Below, piece after piece: positions 34,089 through 44,230 of a DNA stretch of 58,682 nucleotides. Position 1 is the stretch's first letter; each line of letters starts with the position of its first letter. Both the position numbers and the translations under genes were made by a program. This stretch comes from Planctomycetales bacterium. GTDB lineage: Bacteria > Planctomycetota > Planctomycetia > Pirellulales > Pirellulaceae. A model generated the notes under the pieces. It worked only from the letters and a program-made list of their open reading frames with translations, did not search any database and was not told the origin of the DNA. The stretch is from NCBI GenBank assembly GCA_020426845.1, contig JAGQPF010000016.1:1-58682 (forward strand), in the 5' to 3' direction.

Positions 34089-35300
34089 ATGACCCATGTC
34101 GACCAACTTGGCCAGCGCACCACTGCTCATTTGCAGCGTGCGCACCGTCAGCGTCTTTGTGCGGCGCTGCTGGCCGCGTTGACATGGGGGCAGATCGGTT
34201 GGGGACAGGCGCCACCCCATCCCGTTGTTTCGATGAGCAGCGATGGTCCCGTCGAGTCGTTCATCGATGTCGACGGTTTGTTGGGTGGCAGTCCGCCGAG
34301 CCCTGCTCCTTCGTCCTCCGGTGGTCCGGCCGCTCGGATGGCTCAACTGCCGGCAGTGCAGTGGCTGCACGAACTGCTGCATGCTCCGGCGGCGGCATTG
34401 GACTACACCTACATCGACGAGTTCTTGATGGCCGACGAGCCGCTGGTCGGCGAGACATGGCCTGCTCCGGACGGCATGCAGCTTGGCGAAGGTCTTCGTG
34501 GCGGCGGATTGCTGGGAATTCCCGGCGCGATGCAGATCGCGGCGCAGGGGACCACGCAGGTGCTGCCGACCGGTTTGGTGTTTCGCCCGTACCTGGCGGG
34601 GCTCAAAGAGTCGCGTTTGGCCTCCACTATGTCCTATGAGGATCAAGACGGGTGGCTGTTCGACAACACGCTCGGCACGCGCGTTGGGTTGGTGAGATGG
34701 GGCAATGCCGACCCAGCCTTTCCTCAAGGCGTGCAGATAGACCTGGAAGGCTCCGCCCAGCTGCGGCTGGATATGGAGGAGGACTTTGACCTCCGATCCG
34801 CGGACTTTCGAGCGGGCGTGCCGGTCACGTTCGGCTATGGAAGGCACCGCACCAAGTTGGCGTACTATCACCTCAGCTCTCACTTGGGCGACGAGTTCCT
34901 GCTCAAGGCGATGCCGACTCGGCTGAACTATGCGCGAGACGTGATCGTGCTCGCACATGCCATCTACATGTCACCGGCTCTGCGGATTTACGGCGAGACC
35001 GGCTGGGCGTTCTACACCGACGTGTCGGAGCCGTGGGAGTTCCAGTTCGGGCTGGACTACGTGCCGGCGCGCGGAACGGGTCCGGCGGGCGCGCCTTTTC
35101 TGGGAATCAATGCGCTGCTGCGTGAAGAGTTGGACTTCAGCGGCACGCTGTCCGCTCAAGCTGGCTGGGCCTGGCGAAGTCATCCGAACGGGCGACTGTT
35201 GCGAGTCGGCGCCCACTACGTCAATGGCGCCTCGCCGCAGTTTTCATTTCTGGGACGTGACGAGCAGCTGTTTGGCTTCGGAATCTGGCTCGACAACTAA
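34089..35300 (+). CDS. DUF1207 family exported protein
   Basis: 403 residues from the ATG at 34089; the longer frame from 33927 runs through the repeats and is rejected. An N-terminal export segment (LCAALLAALTWGQIGWGQ) is followed by a variable linker and the DUF1207 domain (about 150-403): VFRPYLAGLKESR, GTRVGLVRWGN, QIDLEGSAQLRLDME, SSHLGDEFL, LDYVPARG. The alternating beta pattern and aromatic C-terminus (FGIWLDN) fit an outer-membrane-like beta-barrel, which is how this family is usually viewed. First of three tightly spaced genes; the next starts 2 nt after its stop. Confidence 0.85.
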   Translation: MTHVDQLGQRTTAHLQRAHRQRLCAALLAALTWGQIGWGQAPPHPVVSMSSDGPVESFIDVDGLLGGSPPSPAPSSSGGPAARMAQLPAVQWLHELLHAPAAALDYTYIDEFLMADEPLVGETWPAPDGMQLGEGLRGGGLLGIPGAMQIAAQGTTQVLPTGLVFRPYLAGLKESRLASTMSYEDQDGWLFDNTLGTRVGLVRWGNADPAFPQGVQIDLEGSAQLRLDMEEDFDLRSADFRAGVPVTFGYGRHRTKLAYYHLSSHLGDEFLLKAMPTRLNYARDVIVLAHAIYMSPALRIYGETGWAFYTDVSEPWEFQFGLDYVPARGTGPAGAPFLGINALLREELDFSGTLSAQAGWAWRSHPNGRLLRVGAHYVNGASPQFSFLGRDEQLFGFGIWLDN

Positions 35301-35302
35301 CC

Positions 35303-37729
35303 ATGGATACTCGCGTCACCTTGCGGTCGATCGGCACGGGCCTGCTGGCTGCCGCCAGCTGGCTGGCATGGTCCGTGGCCACGGCGGCGCCGCTGCTGAG
35401 CTGTCTGCCCTGGATACTGATGGGCTGGCGGCTGCGCCGGCCTCGGCTGTATGTGACGGCTGCTCTGTACTTGTTCTGGCCGTCGGTAGGCTTGATCGCG
35501 GCAACGGTGCTGTCGGCGGTGCTCTTCAACGACGTCAGCGGCATTCATGGCTGGGTGGAAGGCCTGGCGCCGCAAGATCCGCACTCGCTGTTGATCCTTT
35601 GGGTCGCTGTCGCGATGTGGATTGTCTCTGTGCTGAACGCGCAGCTGGAATGGCGATCGTTGCGCAGGGACCGCAGGCGTCGCAGCGAGTCGTTGGCGAG
35701 GATCGACGACGACGCGATTCCCGCGTCGCGGCCGTACTGGATCTGCCTGTTGTTTTGGGCCACGCTGGGCTGGACCGGCGCTCATCGCTTTTACACCGGA
35801 CGCTGGCTGACGGGTGCGATGTACCTGTTCACGCTGGGGCTGCTCGGCGCCGGCTGGGCCGCGGATCTGTTCCTGTTGCGGCGACTTTTGTTGGCGGCGC
35901 CGCAGCTCAACGGAGTGACGCTGAACGTTCCAGTGGCGCCGTGGGCGGTCAATGGTCAGTATCGCCATGGTTGGTTCGAGTTTGCGACGCGAGTCGCGTT
36001 TTTCCTGTTCGCTCCGTTTTTGTTCGTGCGCTTCTGTGTGACGTATGAGCATATGGAGCTGCTTGCGGTGATCATCCTGGTGGTGGTCGTCTGCGGCCTG
36101 CTGGGCAACATCGAACGGGTGATCGGTCGGCTCGACTTGCTCGAAAAAGTGCCGCTCACGCGTCCGGCGGTCGGCTTTCTTCGCGACTTGCACCGCTTCT
36201 ACTTCGAGACTCGGCCGCGGCCGTTTCTGCACTACGTGTTCTGGATGATCGCGGCGCCGCTGTCGGCCTGGACGTCGCCGAGCGTCCGCCAGGAGATGCG
36301 GCTCTACGGCCGATTCCTGCTGACGTTGTACATCGTGATCGTCGTCAAGGAGGCGCAGAGCTTCGGCACCCGCTATCAGTACATCGGAGCGTACGATGTG
36401 ACGCTTTGGCTGGGGTTTCATCTCGCTTTCGCCACGCTGGTCACGGCGACCTTCATCGTGCCGATCGTCACCACGGCGATGACGCTCAATCTGGGCGGTG
36501 AGCAGAGCCGGCTTAAAGCGCTGTCGGTGATTGTGCTTGCCATCACGTTGCCGATCACCGCCTTTTCGTTCTACTCGGTCAACCGCTTGAAGACACCGAC
36601 TTGGATGTCGTGGCAGATGCTGGAGTCGCGGATCAACTCGCCGGCGTTTCGCAGCGATCTGCAGACCGAGTCGGAGATCTTCCTGCGGCATTATATGGGC
36701 CGGATTCCGCACGCCTCCGAGCCCCACTGGTCGGCGACGCACACGGAACTGACCTCCCGCTATCAAACTCACATGCAGGCCATCCTTGAGGCCAATGAGG
36801 CCAAGTCGCTCGAGGTGCGAGTGGTCAACGAGCCGGACATGCCCCGCCCGGCACTGGCGGTTGTCGAGCAGTGGGGCAGTGGCAGCCATGACGAGGCCAA
36901 GACACTGTTCGTGATGACGAGCGATGGAGAGTTCTTTTCGCTTTGGGAGCGGCTGACTCCGTATGCGCGGGCGTTGTTCGATGCGATTCAGGCCACGCCG
37001 ACGCTGAGCACCGAATTCAAAATCGCCCTGCACTCGGTCGAGTTTGACACGCGGCTGTACGACACCATCATGGACTTTCTTTGGTCCGAGGCGGGCGATC
37101 TGGCGCTCAGCGACGACCCCGAGCGCCCCACGTTCCAGCCGGCGCTCAGCGCATCGCTTCGCGTTGCGCTGCATGCCGAAGGCGTCGAGGACGCGGGTGA
37201 GTTTCGCGTGTTCGGATGGGACGACGGCTGGCAACAATGGCTGTGTGTTCGCGATTCGAGACACGTCTGGCTGCTGGCCAACAGCGATGGCGAGTTCATT
37301 CCACAATGGGACAAGCCGAGCCTGAAGCGGCCGTCGCGCAAGGAGACCTACCTCCGCGAGCTCGAGTATTTCGACCCGGTGGCGTCGCTCGACCTCCGGC
37401 ACGAAGCTGACAAGAGCCTGGCACGCGATCTCGTGCGAGAGCACACTCGTGTGTTCCTGGTCGACGCCGCGCGGCGGCGGCACCAAGCCGACACGGTGGA
37501 GGCACTGACTCGCGCGTACCGCGATTTTGTGGCGGATATCGTGCCGGCACATCAGCGTCCGCAACTTCACGTCGTGGAGCTCGATCAGTCCGACGGCTGG
37601 CTGGGAGTGATGTATGATGAGTTGCCGCTGTTCGCCGCAGCTCCCGATGGCGGCTTTTTTGCCAGAGGCAGCCGCGCACCCGACGTCGCTCACCGCTTCC
37701 TGGCGGCCCCCGCAACCAAACTGCGTTGA
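35303..37729 (+). CDS. polytopic TM2-domain membrane protein
   Basis: 808 residues. Membrane helices fill residues about 8-450. A TM2 domain (FWATLGWTGAHRFYTGRWLTG and following LLGAGWAADLFLL, about 150-195) is recognisable; TM2 proteins are small bacterial and eukaryotic membrane proteins of unclear function. From about 470 the protein is soluble, with no recognised domain (RRMDFLWSEAGDLALSDD-like and LEYFDPVASLDLRHEADK patterns). It follows the DUF1207 gene by 2 nt and the kinase-TPR gene starts 26 nt after its stop, so the three are probably one operon. Role unknown; possibly a membrane partner of the barrel protein. Confidence 0.8.
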   Translation: MDTRVTLRSIGTGLLAAASWLAWSVATAAPLLSCLPWILMGWRLRRPRLYVTAALYLFWPSVGLIAATVLSAVLFNDVSGIHGWVEGLAPQDPHSLLILWVAVAMWIVSVLNAQLEWRSLRRDRRRRSESLARIDDDAIPASRPYWICLLFWATLGWTGAHRFYTGRWLTGAMYLFTLGLLGAGWAADLFLLRRLLLAAPQLNGVTLNVPVAPWAVNGQYRHGWFEFATRVAFFLFAPFLFVRFCVTYEHMELLAVIILVVVVCGLLGNIERVIGRLDLLEKVPLTRPAVGFLRDLHRFYFETRPRPFLHYVFWMIAAPLSAWTSPSVRQEMRLYGRFLLTLYIVIVVKEAQSFGTRYQYIGAYDVTLWLGFHLAFATLVTATFIVPIVTTAMTLNLGGEQSRLKALSVIVLAITLPITAFSFYSVNRLKTPTWMSWQMLESRINSPAFRSDLQTESEIFLRHYMGRIPHASEPHWSATHTELTSRYQTHMQAILEANEAKSLEVRVVNEPDMPRPALAVVEQWGSGSHDEAKTLFVMTSDGEFFSLWERLTPYARALFDAIQATPTLSTEFKIALHSVEFDTRLYDTIMDFLWSEAGDLALSDDPERPTFQPALSASLRVALHAEGVEDAGEFRVFGWDDGWQQWLCVRDSRHVWLLANSDGEFIPQWDKPSLKRPSRKETYLRELEYFDPVASLDLRHEADKSLARDLVREHTRVFLVDAARRRHQADTVEALTRAYRDFVADIVPAHQRPQLHVVELDQSDGWLGVMYDELPLFAAAPDGGFFARGSRAPDVAHRFLAAPATKLR

Positions 37730-37755
37730 CGGCGCGTCCGTCACTTGAGACGGAC

Positions 37756-40700
37756 ATGCCGAACCCAAACGACCCGAACCTGTTGTTGGCCGAGCTCGTG
37801 CATCGACTGCGGCTGGCCGAGCCCGCACTGCTGGCGGACGCGATTCAGCGTTGGCGCGACGAAGCCGACGCCTCCCCTGCCCCGCTCCCGCTCGCACAAT
37901 CCCTGACCCACCAGGGCCTGCTTGACGCCGAGACAGCCGAGTTGTTGGCCGCCTTGGCGAGCCGACAGCTGCAACAGTTTCAGCAGCGCGAACCACACCC
38001 TCCGGCCGAGACACCGCCGGCCGGTCAGTTGGCCACCGAGAGCTCGCCAAGCGGCGACAGCATTCGCACGGTCTACGAGTCCGCCGCGACGCGGGGCGAC
38101 TCTTTGCTGGGGTCGGGCGGCGCCGCGCAGGATGCGCGCGATGAACGAGAGGTGTGGCAGACCGTCACGCAAATCCTGCGATCGCCCGAGGTGACGTCCA
38201 CGGCGACGTCGCCGCATTCCCAAGAGAGCCCGCACTCGCGATTTCGCAAGTTGGAGGCGCATGCCGAGGGAGGACTGGGCCGAGTGTTTGTGGCGATTGA
38301 CGAGGAGCTGAATCGCCAAGTCGCGTTGAAGCAGATCAAGGATCGGCTGGCGGAGGACCCGAGCGCTCGACAGCGGTTCATGCTGGAGGCGGAAATCACC
38401 GGAGGACTGGAGCATCCCGGTGTCGTGCCCGTCTATGGGCTCGGCATCCACGAGGATGGCCATCCCTATTATGCGATGAGGTTCGTGCGCGGCGAGAGCA
38501 TGGAGGAGGCGATTGCGGCGTTGCATCACGCGAGCGTGTCGGAGCCCGATCGCTTGTTCATGCTTCGCAAGCTGCTGGGGCGGTTTGTCGATGTCTGCCA
38601 GGCAATCGGCTATGCACATAGCCGAGGCGTGCTGCATCGGGATATCAAGCCCGACAACATCATGCTCGGGAAGTTTGGCGAGACGCTTGTCGTCGACTGG
38701 GGGCTCGCCAAGGTGGCCGACGACACCGAGGGCGCCGACGTCAGTGATCCGGCATCAACCTACGAGTCCAGCGCCGCCGACTCCGAGGCGGCTCCCCTGC
38801 ATCCCGCTTCGGGACGCGGCTCTGCGCCAACGCAGCTGGGCAGCGTGATCGGCACGCCCGGATTTATGAGTCCCGAGCAGGCGGAAGGCCGCGTCGACGC
38901 GCTGGACGTGCGGAGCGATATCTATTCATTGGGCGCCACCCTCTACGCGTTGCTCGTCGGCAAGCCGGCGTTTCGCAGCGTCGACGAGCAAGGGCGCCGT
39001 CGCGCCTTGGTCGACGTGTTGGCCGCCGTGCGTGCTGGGCAATTCACGCCGCCGCGCGAGAGCCAGCCCGCCATCCCCAAGCCGCTGGCCGCCATCTGCG
39101 AGCGAGCGATGGCTCGCCTGCCGGACGCTCGGTACGGAACCGCGTTGGAGCTTGCCGACGAAGTTGAACGCTGGCTCGCCGACGAGCCCGTCGCCGCCTA
39201 TCGCGAGTCGCTCCCCGAACGCATTCGCCGTTGGATCAAACGCAGGCAAACGCTCGCCGCGTCGATTGCCGCCATTGTGCTCGTCTCCGTCGTTGGACTC
39301 AGCGTGTTCTCGGTCGTGCTACAGCAGAAGAATGATGCACTGGCGAGATTGACGCAATCCTTGCAGCACAAGAACGAGCAGCTCGACCAACGCGGCCGCG
39401 AGCTGCGGCAATCCAACGCCGATCTGCAGGTCGCCGAGGCCAAGGCCCGCCAGGAGGCGGCCACCGCCACGGCTGTCACTCAATTCCTCAACGAGGACCT
39501 GCTTGCTCAGGCGACGCCGGGCGACTTTCCCGATCCCGAACTGAAATTCCGCACGCTGCTGCAGCGCGCCGCACATAGTGTCAATGACGAGTTTGCCGAC
39601 CAGCCGTTGGTCCGTGCCAGCCTGCTGAAGACGATCGGGGTCGCCTACGGACAACTTGGCCAATACGGGCCCGCCGAACAGGCGCTTACCGAGTCCGTGC
39701 GAGTGCGCACCGAGGCCTTGGGCGCCAATGATGGGGACACGTTCGCGGCGCAAGCTGCGCTGGGGGCGTTGTATTTGCAGTCTGGCAAGTACGAGCAAGC
39801 CGAACAGCTGTTGCGAGACGTGGTGCAACGGCATTCGGCTGCGGCGGGACCGCAACGCCGCACTTGGCTCGAGGCGAAAGCCGACTTGGCAAACCTGCTC
39901 ATCTGGCTCGCCAAGTTCGACGAGTCGCGTGATCTGCTCGCGTCGGCAATTCCCGAGGCCGAGCAACTGCTCGGACCTCGCCATCGCGAGACGCTCGAGA
40001 TGCGAGCGAGCGAGGTCGACCTGCTGAAGGAGATGGGCAAATTTGACGAGGCACTGACGGCGGCGCAGCGCGTCGTCGAACTGGCAACGGAGCATCTAGG
40101 CGCCGTTCACTCCACCACGTTGTTCGCCAAATATAGCCTCGGTCAATGCTATTACGCCCAAGGCCGCCCGACGCAAGCGAGACAGGTGCTCGAGGAGACG
40201 CGTATGGGAATGGCAACGGCGTTGGGCGAGCAGCATCCCGGCACCCTGTCGGTCGAGAACGACTTGGCCCTGATCGAGGCGGACTACGGCGACCCGAATG
40301 CCGCATACCGCGAGTTCTCGCGGATTACCGATCGGTTTATCGAGATTTACGGATTGGAAAGCCGCGAGACGATCGTCATTCAGATGAACGTCGCCGACAC
40401 GCTCGATTCGCTCGAGCGATTCGTTGAGGCGATGAAACTGTTCGAAGAGCTCGTGACGCGGTCGGACCAGGTGCTCGGGCCTCGCCACATGGTGACCTTG
40501 CAGCTGCGGCATCTTTGCGCTCGCAGTTGCTTGCGAGCGGAAGACCCTCAGCGTGCGGAGGCCGTGTTGCAAGGCGCCATCTTCGACACCTCAGGAAGCT
40601 TTGACGCGGTGGCCGTTGAGGTCATGCTTGCCAAAGTGTTGCTAGCCGAGACCCGCATCAAGCAGGGCGAAACGGATCAGGCCGTCCAGTGGCTGGAGCA

Positions 40701-42642
40701 AGTCATTGCCGAGTACCCAAGTCGCGGAGCGCAGGCAGTGCGGGTCGGCCGCGATGCCGAGACGCTGTTGATGGAGACCTGGGTGCAAGCCAGCCAGCCC
40801 GAGCGCGCTGAACAGCTGTTGGAAAAGATCGCCCGGGGCGCCGGAGAGCAAAGCCATGTCGTGGCCAATGCTCGTATCCGGCTCGCCGATGCCTACATCG
40901 CCGGCGATGCGGTCGATCGAGCAGCGCCGTTGCTCGATTCGCTCTCCCAATGGGCGGAGCAGCAGCTTGCCGATTCTCAAGCGGCGACACGAAGTCCCGA
41001 AGTGCTGTACGCGTTGCAGTCGTACATCGGGACGCTTGCCGGCTTGGAGCGGCGCGAGGACGCCGTGCAACTTTCGCGGGACGTGTTGCAGGCCTGGATC
41101 GCGCTGCGCGGCGAAGATCACTTCGAGGTCGTGTTCGCTCGACGCGACCTCGCCGATGCACTCTATGAATTGGGCGAGCTCGAGGAGGCCGAGCAATTAT
41201 TCTCGGTCGTCGTCGCGAAACTTGCCGAATCGTACGGCCCACGCAGCGAATTCTCCATCTGGCCACGCGAACGGCTGGGGCATGTCTTGTATCAGCTGGA
41301 AAAATACGAGGCCGCTCTGCCAGCGCTGCAGCAGGTGCTTGAGACGCGGGCGGCACAGGGAAAGCCCGCTGCGGACCTGACGATCCTCAATTACGAGATT
41401 GCCGAGTCCTTGAAGGCATTGTCGCGCCACGCCGAGTCGATCCCGTTCTACGAGGCAACTTTGCGCGGCGAGCAACAGTCTCTGGGGTCGGAGCATGAGG
41501 ACACGCTGACCACGATGCATCAGCTCGCCTTTGCCCATGATCGCAATGGCGACTGGAATAACGCGGCGGCAGGGTATCGGCGGGTTGTCGAGATTTGGGA
41601 CCGGAAAGACCAGCCGCGCTGCGCTGGCTCGTTGCGAGCCTTGGGGAACGTCATTCAAGTGCTGACACAGGCCGGTCAGCAACAAGCGGCTTTGGCGGCC
41701 ATCGAGGACATGGAACAACGGATCGGCGAACTGCCGGCGACCGACCCGGTGCTGATTGAGTATGGCTACGAGTTGGCCCAAGCTCATCGAGACCTGAGGC
41801 AATACGACGACGCGATCCGATGGTATCGTCGAGTGTTGCAAGGCGAACGCTTGACATTGGGCGACGATGCCGCGGATGCGCTCGTGACACTGCATGAAAT
41901 CGGCAAGGTGGAGCTGCTGGCGCTGCGTCCCGACGCGGCGGCCGGAGCGTTTCGCGAGGTGCTGGAAAACCGCGACCGCACGCTGGGAAATCAGGATGCG
42001 AGGTCGTTGGAGGTCCTGGGGGACTGGGCCGCACTCGAGCATCAGCGCGAGAACATCCCCGAGGCGGTGCGGCTCTATGAGGAGCTGCTGGCACGCAAGG
42101 TCGCGGCACATGGCGCCAAGGATTGGGAAACCGTTTATCCGCGGTCGCAACTTGCCTCGCTGCACTTCTTTGCCGAACAGTACGACAAGTCGATCCGCTT
42201 GCTCAGTGAATGCCTGCGCATCGCGGAGACCGTGATCGCCGGCAAGCCGACCGATGAACAGCGCGAGGCGGTGGGGCTGCTGTTGGTCGTGCTAGCGGAG
42301 GCCGAGTCGCGCGACGATCGCCATGAGGACGCCCATAGCCATGCTCAAGAGGGGATTGAGCTGCTGAAGAAGAGCAACAACGAGTGGTTCACCCAGATGG
42401 GCCGGAGTGTGATCGGCGGCGCACTTACCTCGCGACGTCAGCTGACGGAAGCTAAGGAGATGCTGCTCGATGCGCACGCCAAGCTCGAGTCCATTGCGGG
42501 GCCGCTTGATCGGAAGGAGCTGCGGGTCCTGATCGGCAGCGGCCGACGGATCGCCCAGCTCTATCGTGAACTGGGGGACGCCGATCAGCAGAAAGCCTGG
42601 GAGCGGCGAGTGGAGGAGTGGGTGTCGCAGAAGGAACGGTAG
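37756..42642 (+). CDS. Ser/Thr protein kinase with large TPR region
   Basis: 1628 residues. The ATG at 37756 is chosen; an in-frame TTG at 37726 would overlap the previous stop. Kinase domain about 160-475: a glycine loop EGGLGRVFVA, VALKQIK with the anchoring Lys near 191, HRDIKPDNIML near 293, DWG in place of DFG (VVDWGLAKV), and TPGFMSPEQAEG. One membrane helix (AASIAAIVLVSVVGLSVFSVV) near 500-522 is followed by a coiled-coil stretch and about 1000 residues of TPR repeats (LGQYGPAEQALTESV, SGKYEQAEQLLRDVV). This matches the planctomycete group of kinases with extracytoplasmic TPR tails. Activity is expected because key residues are kept. Third gene of the operon. Confidence 0.92.
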   Translation: MPNPNDPNLLLAELVHRLRLAEPALLADAIQRWRDEADASPAPLPLAQSLTHQGLLDAETAELLAALASRQLQQFQQREPHPPAETPPAGQLATESSPSGDSIRTVYESAATRGDSLLGSGGAAQDARDEREVWQTVTQILRSPEVTSTATSPHSQESPHSRFRKLEAHAEGGLGRVFVAIDEELNRQVALKQIKDRLAEDPSARQRFMLEAEITGGLEHPGVVPVYGLGIHEDGHPYYAMRFVRGESMEEAIAALHHASVSEPDRLFMLRKLLGRFVDVCQAIGYAHSRGVLHRDIKPDNIMLGKFGETLVVDWGLAKVADDTEGADVSDPASTYESSAADSEAAPLHPASGRGSAPTQLGSVIGTPGFMSPEQAEGRVDALDVRSDIYSLGATLYALLVGKPAFRSVDEQGRRRALVDVLAAVRAGQFTPPRESQPAIPKPLAAICERAMARLPDARYGTALELADEVERWLADEPVAAYRESLPERIRRWIKRRQTLAASIAAIVLVSVVGLSVFSVVLQQKNDALARLTQSLQHKNEQLDQRGRELRQSNADLQVAEAKARQEAATATAVTQFLNEDLLAQATPGDFPDPELKFRTLLQRAAHSVNDEFADQPLVRASLLKTIGVAYGQLGQYGPAEQALTESVRVRTEALGANDGDTFAAQAALGALYLQSGKYEQAEQLLRDVVQRHSAAAGPQRRTWLEAKADLANLLIWLAKFDESRDLLASAIPEAEQLLGPRHRETLEMRASEVDLLKEMGKFDEALTAAQRVVELATEHLGAVHSTTLFAKYSLGQCYYAQGRPTQARQVLEETRMGMATALGEQHPGTLSVENDLALIEADYGDPNAAYREFSRITDRFIEIYGLESRETIVIQMNVADTLDSLERFVEAMKLFEELVTRSDQVLGPRHMVTLQLRHLCARSCLRAEDPQRAEAVLQGAIFDTSGSFDAVAVEVMLAKVLLAETRIKQGETDQAVQWLEQVIAEYPSRGAQAVRVGRDAETLLMETWVQASQPERAEQLLEKIARGAGEQSHVVANARIRLADAYIAGDAVDRAAPLLDSLSQWAEQQLADSQAATRSPEVLYALQSYIGTLAGLERREDAVQLSRDVLQAWIALRGEDHFEVVFARRDLADALYELGELEEAEQLFSVVVAKLAESYGPRSEFSIWPRERLGHVLYQLEKYEAALPALQQVLETRAAQGKPAADLTILNYEIAESLKALSRHAESIPFYEATLRGEQQSLGSEHEDTLTTMHQLAFAHDRNGDWNNAAAGYRRVVEIWDRKDQPRCAGSLRALGNVIQVLTQAGQQQAALAAIEDMEQRIGELPATDPVLIEYGYELAQAHRDLRQYDDAIRWYRRVLQGERLTLGDDAADALVTLHEIGKVELLALRPDAAAGAFREVLENRDRTLGNQDARSLEVLGDWAALEHQRENIPEAVRLYEELLARKVAAHGAKDWETVYPRSQLASLHFFAEQYDKSIRLLSECLRIAETVIAGKPTDEQREAVGLLLVVLAEAESRDDRHEDAHSHAQEGIELLKKSNNEWFTQMGRSVIGGALTSRRQLTEAKEMLLDAHAKLESIAGPLDRKELRVLIGSGRRIAQLYRELGDADQQKAWERRVEEWVSQKER

Positions 42643-42682
42643 ACACACCGCTAATCGGCAAGTCGCTAGTCGGCAAGTCGCC

Positions 42683-43015
42683 TTAATCGAGGTTGAGAGC
42701 GAACGGGATCAGCACCTCCTCGGTGTCGTACATGAAGGTGGCGCCGCCAGTCGCGAAGTTGGGCACATCGGCGACGGCCGCTTGACCCTCGGGCGTCGCC
42801 AGGATCGCTTCGATCGCCTCGCGCGACTCGCCGTAGAGACCAACGATCATGTAGTACGGCGCCGGCTCGTCGGGACTCAGCGACTCGCACTTGCCGATAG
42901 TCCAGCCCAGGAAGCCCTTCATCCGCCTCGCCAGCGGAAGATGCACTTCGTGGTAGTAACTGTCGAAGGCGGCCGGGTCTTCGGGATGGCCGTACAACAC
43001 CGTGAGTCGCACCAT
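42683..43015 (-). CDS. EthD-like dimeric alpha-beta barrel protein
   Basis: 110 residues. MVRLTVLYGHPEDPAAFDSY, then YHEVHLPLARRMKGF, is the EthD signature of ferredoxin-like dimeric alpha-beta barrels. First described with ETBE degradation, the family is widespread and mostly uncharacterised; some members act in polyketide or small-molecule metabolism. No export signal. Convergent with the kinase-TPR gene; the intergenic stretch has two copies of CGGCAAGTCG but no clear terminator. Confidence 0.88.
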   Translation of the reverse strand: MVRLTVLYGHPEDPAAFDSYYHEVHLPLARRMKGFLGWTIGKCESLSPDEPAPYYMIVGLYGESREAIEAILATPEGQAAVADVPNFATGGATFMYDTEEVLIPFALNLD

Positions 43016-43478
43016 GGTTCAACACTCGCCTTAGGTGAGGATCATTGCCGGAGCATTCTAATGCAGTTCCTTGCCATGGTGGGCGGCCTCGGCGATTCGA
43101 TCCCTCGCTTACGCGTCGGGTTACCTTCTCTGTCACCAGTGATCGGCAGTGGGCCTGTTGGTCGCTTGGCTGAATGTTCCGGTTTCGGTGACTTTGCGGG
43201 TTGGGGTGATGTTGATCCTGCGCGACATCGTCGAAAAACACTTCAACCGCTGTGAGCCGGCTCGGGAAGCCAAATCGGGAGGCTGCAGAGAAAACGAGGC
43301 AGATTTGCAGATTCGTCGAGAAAGCTGCGCGATCGTGTCGGTCGTGCCGGCGATAAATCGAATCATTGGCGGGAAGTCGCGTGGCAAGGGCGCCAAACGC
43401 TTGTGTGACTGCGAATTGCTGGTATCGTCGAACCTTGTTGGAGCTGCGGACGCCAAAGATGGTGGAGTCCGGCTCGCA
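43016..43478. other. 463-bp gap with one dispersed repeat
   Basis: Between the divergent EthD and hypothetical genes. It contains dispersed repeat copy 6 and no other supported feature; long open frames through it lack starts with ribosome-binding sites. Confidence 0.5.
43092..43127 (+). repeat. dispersed GATCCCTCGCTTACG repeat, copy 6
   Basis: GCGATTCGATCCCTCGCTTA then CGCGTCGGGTTACCTTC, one or two mismatches from copies 4 and 5. Confidence 0.8.
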
Positions 43479-44069
43479 ATGGAGAATCTGCTGACGGCGG
43501 ACGAAGCGATGCAAAACACCGACCCCACGGACGAAGTTGCTCAGTTGATGCTAAACGCAGAACTGCGCGACCAGCTAGAGCCCTTTTTGGACGAGTCACT
43601 CGACTTGCTCAACGTGCGGCGACTGCCGACGCACGCAGAGAACGAGTTCCTGGCTTCCATGCTGGCATGGGAGCGGGCTCCGACGCTCGCGATCAGCGAC
43701 TGGTTCAGCCCGTCGCTTGTGTTGCCCCACCCCGACCACTTGGACGGCGAGCAGCTGACGGCCAAGCTCTGGGATACGATCCATCAGCTCTACACAAAGC
43801 GGATCGTGCTGGAATTCACCGACCACCTGTCGGATCGCGAGCTGTATACGGTGATCTTCCGTGACATCTTGCCGTCACCCGAGAAGATGGTCGACTTGCC
43901 CAAGAATTATCTGCACTGGCACTGCTTGGATGACTCGGACCCCGAGCTCTACCTGCAGTATTACGCGACGAAAAAGGAACGCGACTTATGGGAGATCGAG
44001 AACGGCCAACCTGCGCCGCCTCCTCGCGCCCCTCGCTTCCCTCGCAAGATGCCGCGGCGCCCGGTGTAG
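43479..44069 (+). CDS. conserved hypothetical acidic protein
   Basis: 196 residues from the ATG at 43479 (MENLLTADEAMQ); the longer frame from 43149 runs through the repeat. Mostly helical, acidic, without signal or membrane segment. Blocks such as RRLPTHAENEFLASMLAWE, LVLPHPDHLDGEQL and HLSDRELYTVIFRDILP look like a folded domain, and the C-terminus is Pro/Arg-rich (PPPRAPRFPRKMP). I do not recognise the family. It ends at a bidirectional terminator. The WHC and FxRDI segments have no assignable catalytic role. Confidence 0.72.
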   Translation: MENLLTADEAMQNTDPTDEVAQLMLNAELRDQLEPFLDESLDLLNVRRLPTHAENEFLASMLAWERAPTLAISDWFSPSLVLPHPDHLDGEQLTAKLWDTIHQLYTKRIVLEFTDHLSDRELYTVIFRDILPSPEKMVDLPKNYLHWHCLDDSDPELYLQYYATKKERDLWEIENGQPAPPPRAPRFPRKMPRRPV

Positions 44070-44134
44070 TCGCTGGATCGCAAACTGAACAACCGACGCC
44101 GACACTGAACCCGAAACGCTGAACCTGATAAAGC

Positions 44135-44175
44135 AAAACGGCTCGCCACACCGATGTGGGCGAGCCGTGTTTTGT
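44135..44175. terminator. bidirectional intrinsic terminator
   Basis: A 10-bp stem ACGGCTCGCC/GGCGAGCCGT with an inner CAC/GTG extension is flanked by AAAAC on one side and TTTTGTTTT on the other. It sits between convergent genes ending at 44069 (+) and 44231 (-), and works for both. Confidence 0.82.
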
Positions 44176-44230
44176 TTTGACGCTGCGACGCTGTGAATTA
44201 GCGCCGTATTCCACTGTCAGCCGTGAGCTG

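Noticed and set aside
35297..38050. A 917-residue minus-strand open frame
   Set aside because: It is antisense to the TM2 and kinase genes, Arg/His/Gln-rich without domains, typical of shadow frames in high-GC DNA.
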